Part shown: positions 61,267 through 64,000 of the stretch, one piece after another
Numbering within the stretch: position 1 is the stretch's first letter
How the letters are laid out: every line of letters starts with the position of its first letter
Assembly: GCF_001422285.1 (NCBI RefSeq)
Contig: NZ_LMMO01000003.1
Span: 325,297 to 389,296 of the forward strand
Direction: 5' to 3'
DNA: 64,000 nt
Source of the DNA: Frigoribacterium sp. Leaf263
GTDB lineage: Bacteria; Actinomycetota; Actinomycetes; Actinomycetales; Microbacteriaceae
Position numbers and translations under genes: made by a program
The notes under the pieces: model-generated
What the model was told of the DNA's origin: nothing
The model's input: only the letters and a program-made list of their open reading frames with translations
The model's database searches: none

Positions 61267-62325
61267 CTAGAGGGTGTTCTGCCGGGGCACGAGCACCTCG
61301 CGGATGATCAGGAGCACCGACGCGGCGAAGGGGATCGCGACCAGGGCGCCGAGGACCCCGAGGAGGGTCCCGCCGACGAGGGCGGCGATGACGACGACGA
61401 CACCGGGCACCTTGACGGCTCGGCGCATGATGCGGGGGCTCAGCAGGTAGGCCTCGATCTGCATGTAGACGAGGTAGTACACGGCTGCGGTGATCCAGGT
61501 CGACGGCGACTCGGGCAGCAGGGCGACCTGCGCCAGCACGATGATCGCGGATCCGCTGATCGTCCCGACCAGGGGGATGATCGAGCCGACGAACGCGATC
61601 GTCGCGAACACCGCGGGCTGCTCGGCTCCGATGATGCTCAGGAAGACGAAGCTGAGGATGCCGTTGATGGCGGCCAGCGTGAACTGCCCGATCACGTAGC
61701 GCCCGACCGAGTCGCCGATCTGCTCGGCGATGAGCGCGAACTTGTGGCGTTTGGAGGCGGGCACCAGCTGGTACAGCGCGCTCTTCACGTTCTCGATGGA
61801 CGACGTGAAGTAGAGCGTCAGGATCAGGACGACGATGGTGGCGAAGAGCCCGTTCCCGATCGCGACGCCCACGGCGAGGACTCCGCCGCCGATCGTGACG
61901 ACGTTGTCCGGGTCGCTCAGGAAGGCCACGATGGCGTCGAGACCCTGCTGCACGTCGAAGACGTTCTGGGGCACGAGCTCCTGCAGGTTGTCGACGAACT
62001 GCTGCGTGGTGACGCTCTGCAGGTAGGTGACGAGGTTCGTGATCAACGCCGTGGCCTGGCTCACGACGACGGGCACGATCGCGAAGACCACCCCGACGAC
62101 GGCTCCGAGCAGGGCGACCATGACGATCGCGATCGCGAGGGAGCGCGGCACGCTCCTCTTCTCGAGCCACGACACGATGGGATCGAGCCCCAGAGCGATG
62201 AACAGCGCCGCCCCGACGTACGTGATGATCGTCGACAGCTCGCTGACGGCGCCGCCGATCACGAGGGCGACGAGGACGCCGAGCCCGGCCAGGAGGCCCA
62301 GCCGGAAGGGATTGTGGATCTTCAC
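61267..62325 (-). CDS. AI-2E family transporter (PerM/UPF0118-like)
   Basis: 352 residues with about eight transmembrane helices: LGLLAGLGVLVALVIGGAV, TIITYVGAALFIALGLDPIV, AIAIVMVALLGAVVGVVFAIVP and others. Family motifs include ALGLDPIVSWLEKRSVPRS, GRYVIGQFTLAAINGILSF and GTISGSAIIVLAQVALL. Some members export AI-2 or act as Na+/H+ antiporters; the substrate here is unknown. Convergent with the hydrolase, with a 4-nt gap and no terminator hairpin. Confidence 0.9.
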   Translation of the reverse strand: MKIHNPFRLGLLAGLGVLVALVIGGAVSELSTIITYVGAALFIALGLDPIVSWLEKRSVPRSLAIAIVMVALLGAVVGVVFAIVPVVVSQATALITNLVTYLQSVTTQQFVDNLQELVPQNVFDVQQGLDAIVAFLSDPDNVVTIGGGVLAVGVAIGNGLFATIVVLILTLYFTSSIENVKSALYQLVPASKRHKFALIAEQIGDSVGRYVIGQFTLAAINGILSFVFLSIIGAEQPAVFATIAFVGSIIPLVGTISGSAIIVLAQVALLPESPSTWITAAVYYLVYMQIEAYLLSPRIMRRAVKVPGVVVVIAALVGGTLLGVLGALVAIPFAASVLLIIREVLVPRQNTL

Positions 62326-62382
62326 GCGGGGTTCACTCCTGTCGACGGTGGCTCGGCCCGCTGGCGCGACTCCACCGAGTGA

Positions 62383-64000
62383 CTACTCTGGCGCAACCTC
62401 GGGCGCGCCGCCCAACACCCCGCGGAGGTTCTCGAGGTAGCCGGCGACGGCGTCGCGCTCCTCGCGCAGATCGGCGAGGCGTCGTTCGGCGTCGCCGACG
62501 AGCTCGCGCGCCCGCGTCTCGGCCTCGGCGACGATGTCGCGCGATCTCGCCTCGGCGTTCGTCAGCACCTCGTGGGCCGTCGCGTCGGCCTCGCCGCGCA
62601 CCGTCCTGGCGTGCTCGTGCGACGACCGTTCGAGCTCGTCGGCCTCCCGTCGGACGTCGACGGAGCGCTGGCGTGCCTCGTCGAGCTGGGCGTGGGCCTC
62701 GTCGAGGTAGTTCTGCGTCTCGGCGACGGCGGCCTGATGCCGGGCGACGAGATCGCGCTCGAGCTCGTCGAGCCGGGTGCTGCGCTCGAGCGCCAGAGCG
62801 ATCCGAGCCTCGTCGGTCTCGCGGGCGACGGCGGCCTCCTCGCGGTCGCGCTCCGCGGCGAGCTCGGCGCGGAGCGTGGCGGCCTCGCTCGCGAGCCGGG
62901 CGCGTTGCGCCTCCTCGTCGTCGAACAGCCGCGCCTGGCTCTCCGCCACCTCGGCGTCGAGGTCGGCACGGGCGTTGACGGTCTCGGCCTCGACCTGGGC
63001 GCGGTGCTCGGCGGCGTCGCGCTCGAGTCGATCGGCCTGCTGCTGGGCGTCGCGGGCGAGGCGGTCACGCGTCTCGGCGGTCGTGCGCTCGATCTCGTCG
63101 CGCGTGGTCGTGCGGGCGAGCTCGATCTCGTCGCGCGCCGTGCGGGCGTCGCGGTCCAGCTCGGCTCGAGCGGTCTCGATCTCGAGCTCGAGACCGGCCC
63201 GCACCTCGAGGGCCTCGGCCGCCAGGGAGGCGCGGGTCGTCTCGATCTCGCGGCGCAGGTCGTCGCGTCGTGCGTCCACTTCGCGCTCGAGCGCCGCGCG
63301 GGTCTCGGTCACGTGGCGGCTCAGCTCGGCGCGCTGCTCGGCGATGTCGCGGTCGAGCTCGGCGCGTCGGTTCTCGACGTCGTCGTCGAGCTCGGCGCGG
63401 GCCGCCGCGATCTCGCGGTCGAGATCGGTCCGCCGGGTCGTGACCTCGAGCTCGAGCTCGGCGCGCGTGGTCTCGTCGAGGCGGGCGAGCTCGGCGCGGA
63501 GGGTCGTGCCCTCCCGGTCGAGGTCGGCGCGCTGCCGCTCGCTGTCGGCGACGAAGAGGGCGCGGGTCTCGGCGGTGGTGCGGGCGAGCTCGGCGGCGTC
63601 GGCTCGCGCCTCGGCGACCTCGCGGCCGACGATCTCACGCTGCTCGGCGGCGTCGCGCTCCGCATCGGCGCGGAGGGCGGCGGCCTCGTGCCGTGCGGTG
63701 GAGACGTTCTCGGCGGCCTCGGTGGCGGCCGCCCCGCGCATCGCCGACGAGTCGCGCTGGGCCTCCTGCAGCATCGATCGGGCCTCGTTCCGGGCGCGGG
63801 CGACCATCCGGTCGGCCTCGGCGCGGGACTCGTCGATCTGGGCGGCGGCACGGCCCCGCGCGTCGCCGAGCACCGCGTCGGCGCGCTCCGAGGCCTCGGC
63901 GACGAGACGCTCGGCCTCGGACGAGGAGGAGCGGCGCAGCTCCTCCGCGTCGATGTCGGCCTGGCTGACGAGCCGGGTCGCCTGCTGCTCGGCCAACCGC
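62383..64000 (-). CDS. Long coiled-coil protein, Scy/FilP-like, 3'-terminal part, cut by window edge
   Basis: The visible 539 or so C-terminal residues are almost entirely Ala/Glu/Arg/Asp heptads (RAELDRDIAEQRAELSRH, ARTTTRDEIERTTAETRDRL). A near-repeating period of charged segments with ELDRE/ALERE units predicts one uninterrupted coiled coil. The frame is open to the right window edge; the TTG near 63996 is not a convincing start. The end facing the window edge contains AQIDESRAEADRMVARARNEA, typical of actinobacterial Scy/FilP/DivIVA-like cytoskeletal proteins that organise polar growth. It ends ENLRGVLGGAPEVAPE. No transmembrane segment is seen in this part. Confidence 0.75.
   Translation of the reverse strand, partial: RLAEQQATRLVSQADIDAEELRRSSSSEAERLVAEASERADAVLGDARGRAAAQIDESRAEADRMVARARNEARSMLQEAQRDSSAMRGAAATEAAENVSTARHEAAALRADAERDAAEQREIVGREVAEARADAAELARTTAETRALFVADSERQRADLDREGTTLRAELARLDETTRAELELEVTTRRTDLDREIAAARAELDDDVENRRAELDRDIAEQRAELSRHVTETRAALEREVDARRDDLRREIETTRASLAAEALEVRAGLELEIETARAELDRDARTARDEIELARTTTRDEIERTTAETRDRLARDAQQQADRLERDAAEHRAQVEAETVNARADLDAEVAESQARLFDDEEAQRARLASEAATLRAELAAERDREEAAVARETDEARIALALERSTRLDELERDLVARHQAAVAETQNYLDEAHAQLDEARQRSVDVRREADELERSSHEHARTVRGEADATAHEVLTNAEARSRDIVAEAETRARELVGDAERRLADLREERDAVAGYLENLRGVLGGAPEVAPE

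Overview
This window is chromosomal DNA from a high-GC Gram-positive bacterium, most likely a member of the Microbacteriaceae (Actinobacteria). The evidence is the roughly 70% GC composition, frequent GTG starts, many 1-8 bp gene overlaps, and two classic actinobacterial housekeeping blocks: leuCD-murA-plsC-gpsA-ddl-(DUF3515)-thiL-rsmD-recG-coaD-...-rpmF-rnc-mutM-smc-ftsY-ffh, and rpsP-khpA-rimM-trmD-rplS-lepB-rnhB-DUF2469-yraN-comM-dprA-xerC-rpsB-tsf-pyrH-frr-cdsA. I assign only the family; the genus is not certain. No rRNA, CRISPR array, insertion sequence, phage gene or plasmid gene was seen.

Left part (1-28.3 kb). A truncated carboxymuconolactone decarboxylase-like gene and tRNA-Glu(CTC) are followed by two tandem paralogous membrane-anchored beta-propeller genes on the minus strand. 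Then come leucine biosynthesis (leuCD), peptidoglycan precursors (murA, ddl), phospholipid synthesis (plsC-like, gpsA), thiamine (thiL), rRNA methylation (rsmD), fork repair (recG), CoA (coaD), a MoxR/DUF58/transglutaminase operon, and a YceD-rpmF-rnc-mutM-smc run. mutM carries an in-frame 15-bp minisatellite that lengthens its interdomain linker.

Accessory block (28.4-35.9 kb). Two DszC/SfnB-like flavin monooxygenase genes are transcribed divergently from a complete CUT2 (ribose-type) ABC importer. The block sits between smc and ftsY, which are usually close neighbours, and is bounded on both sides by palindromes of the same GGAGGCGCG motif. Next are a histidine phosphatase and a TerC/Alx-type gene preceded by a recognisable yybP-ykoY manganese riboswitch with a readable translational switch.

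Right part (37.8-64 kb). This holds the SRP pathway (ftsY, ffh), a GCS2 ligase, the rpsP and rplS operons with structured leaders, signal peptidase and RNase HII, DNA uptake/processing genes (comM, dprA), xerC, an M23 peptidase, a sugar-porter gene, and the rpsB-tsf-pyrH-frr-cdsA translation/lipid run. It ends with envelope and polar-growth genes: a DivIVA-motif protein, a lysozyme-fold-like secreted protein, an AI-2E exporter-family protein, and a very long Scy/FilP-like coiled-coil protein cut by the window edge.

The most interesting signals that gene calls do not explain are: the recurrent GGAGGCGCG element, which forms near-perfect hairpins at three convergent gene ends and doubles as a Shine-Dalgarno sequence; the riboswitch with its anti-Shine-Dalgarno hairpin; the monooxygenase/transporter island; the mutM minisatellite; and a large set of start codons lying 6-10 nt behind a -10 hexamer, which suggests many leaderless mRNAs.
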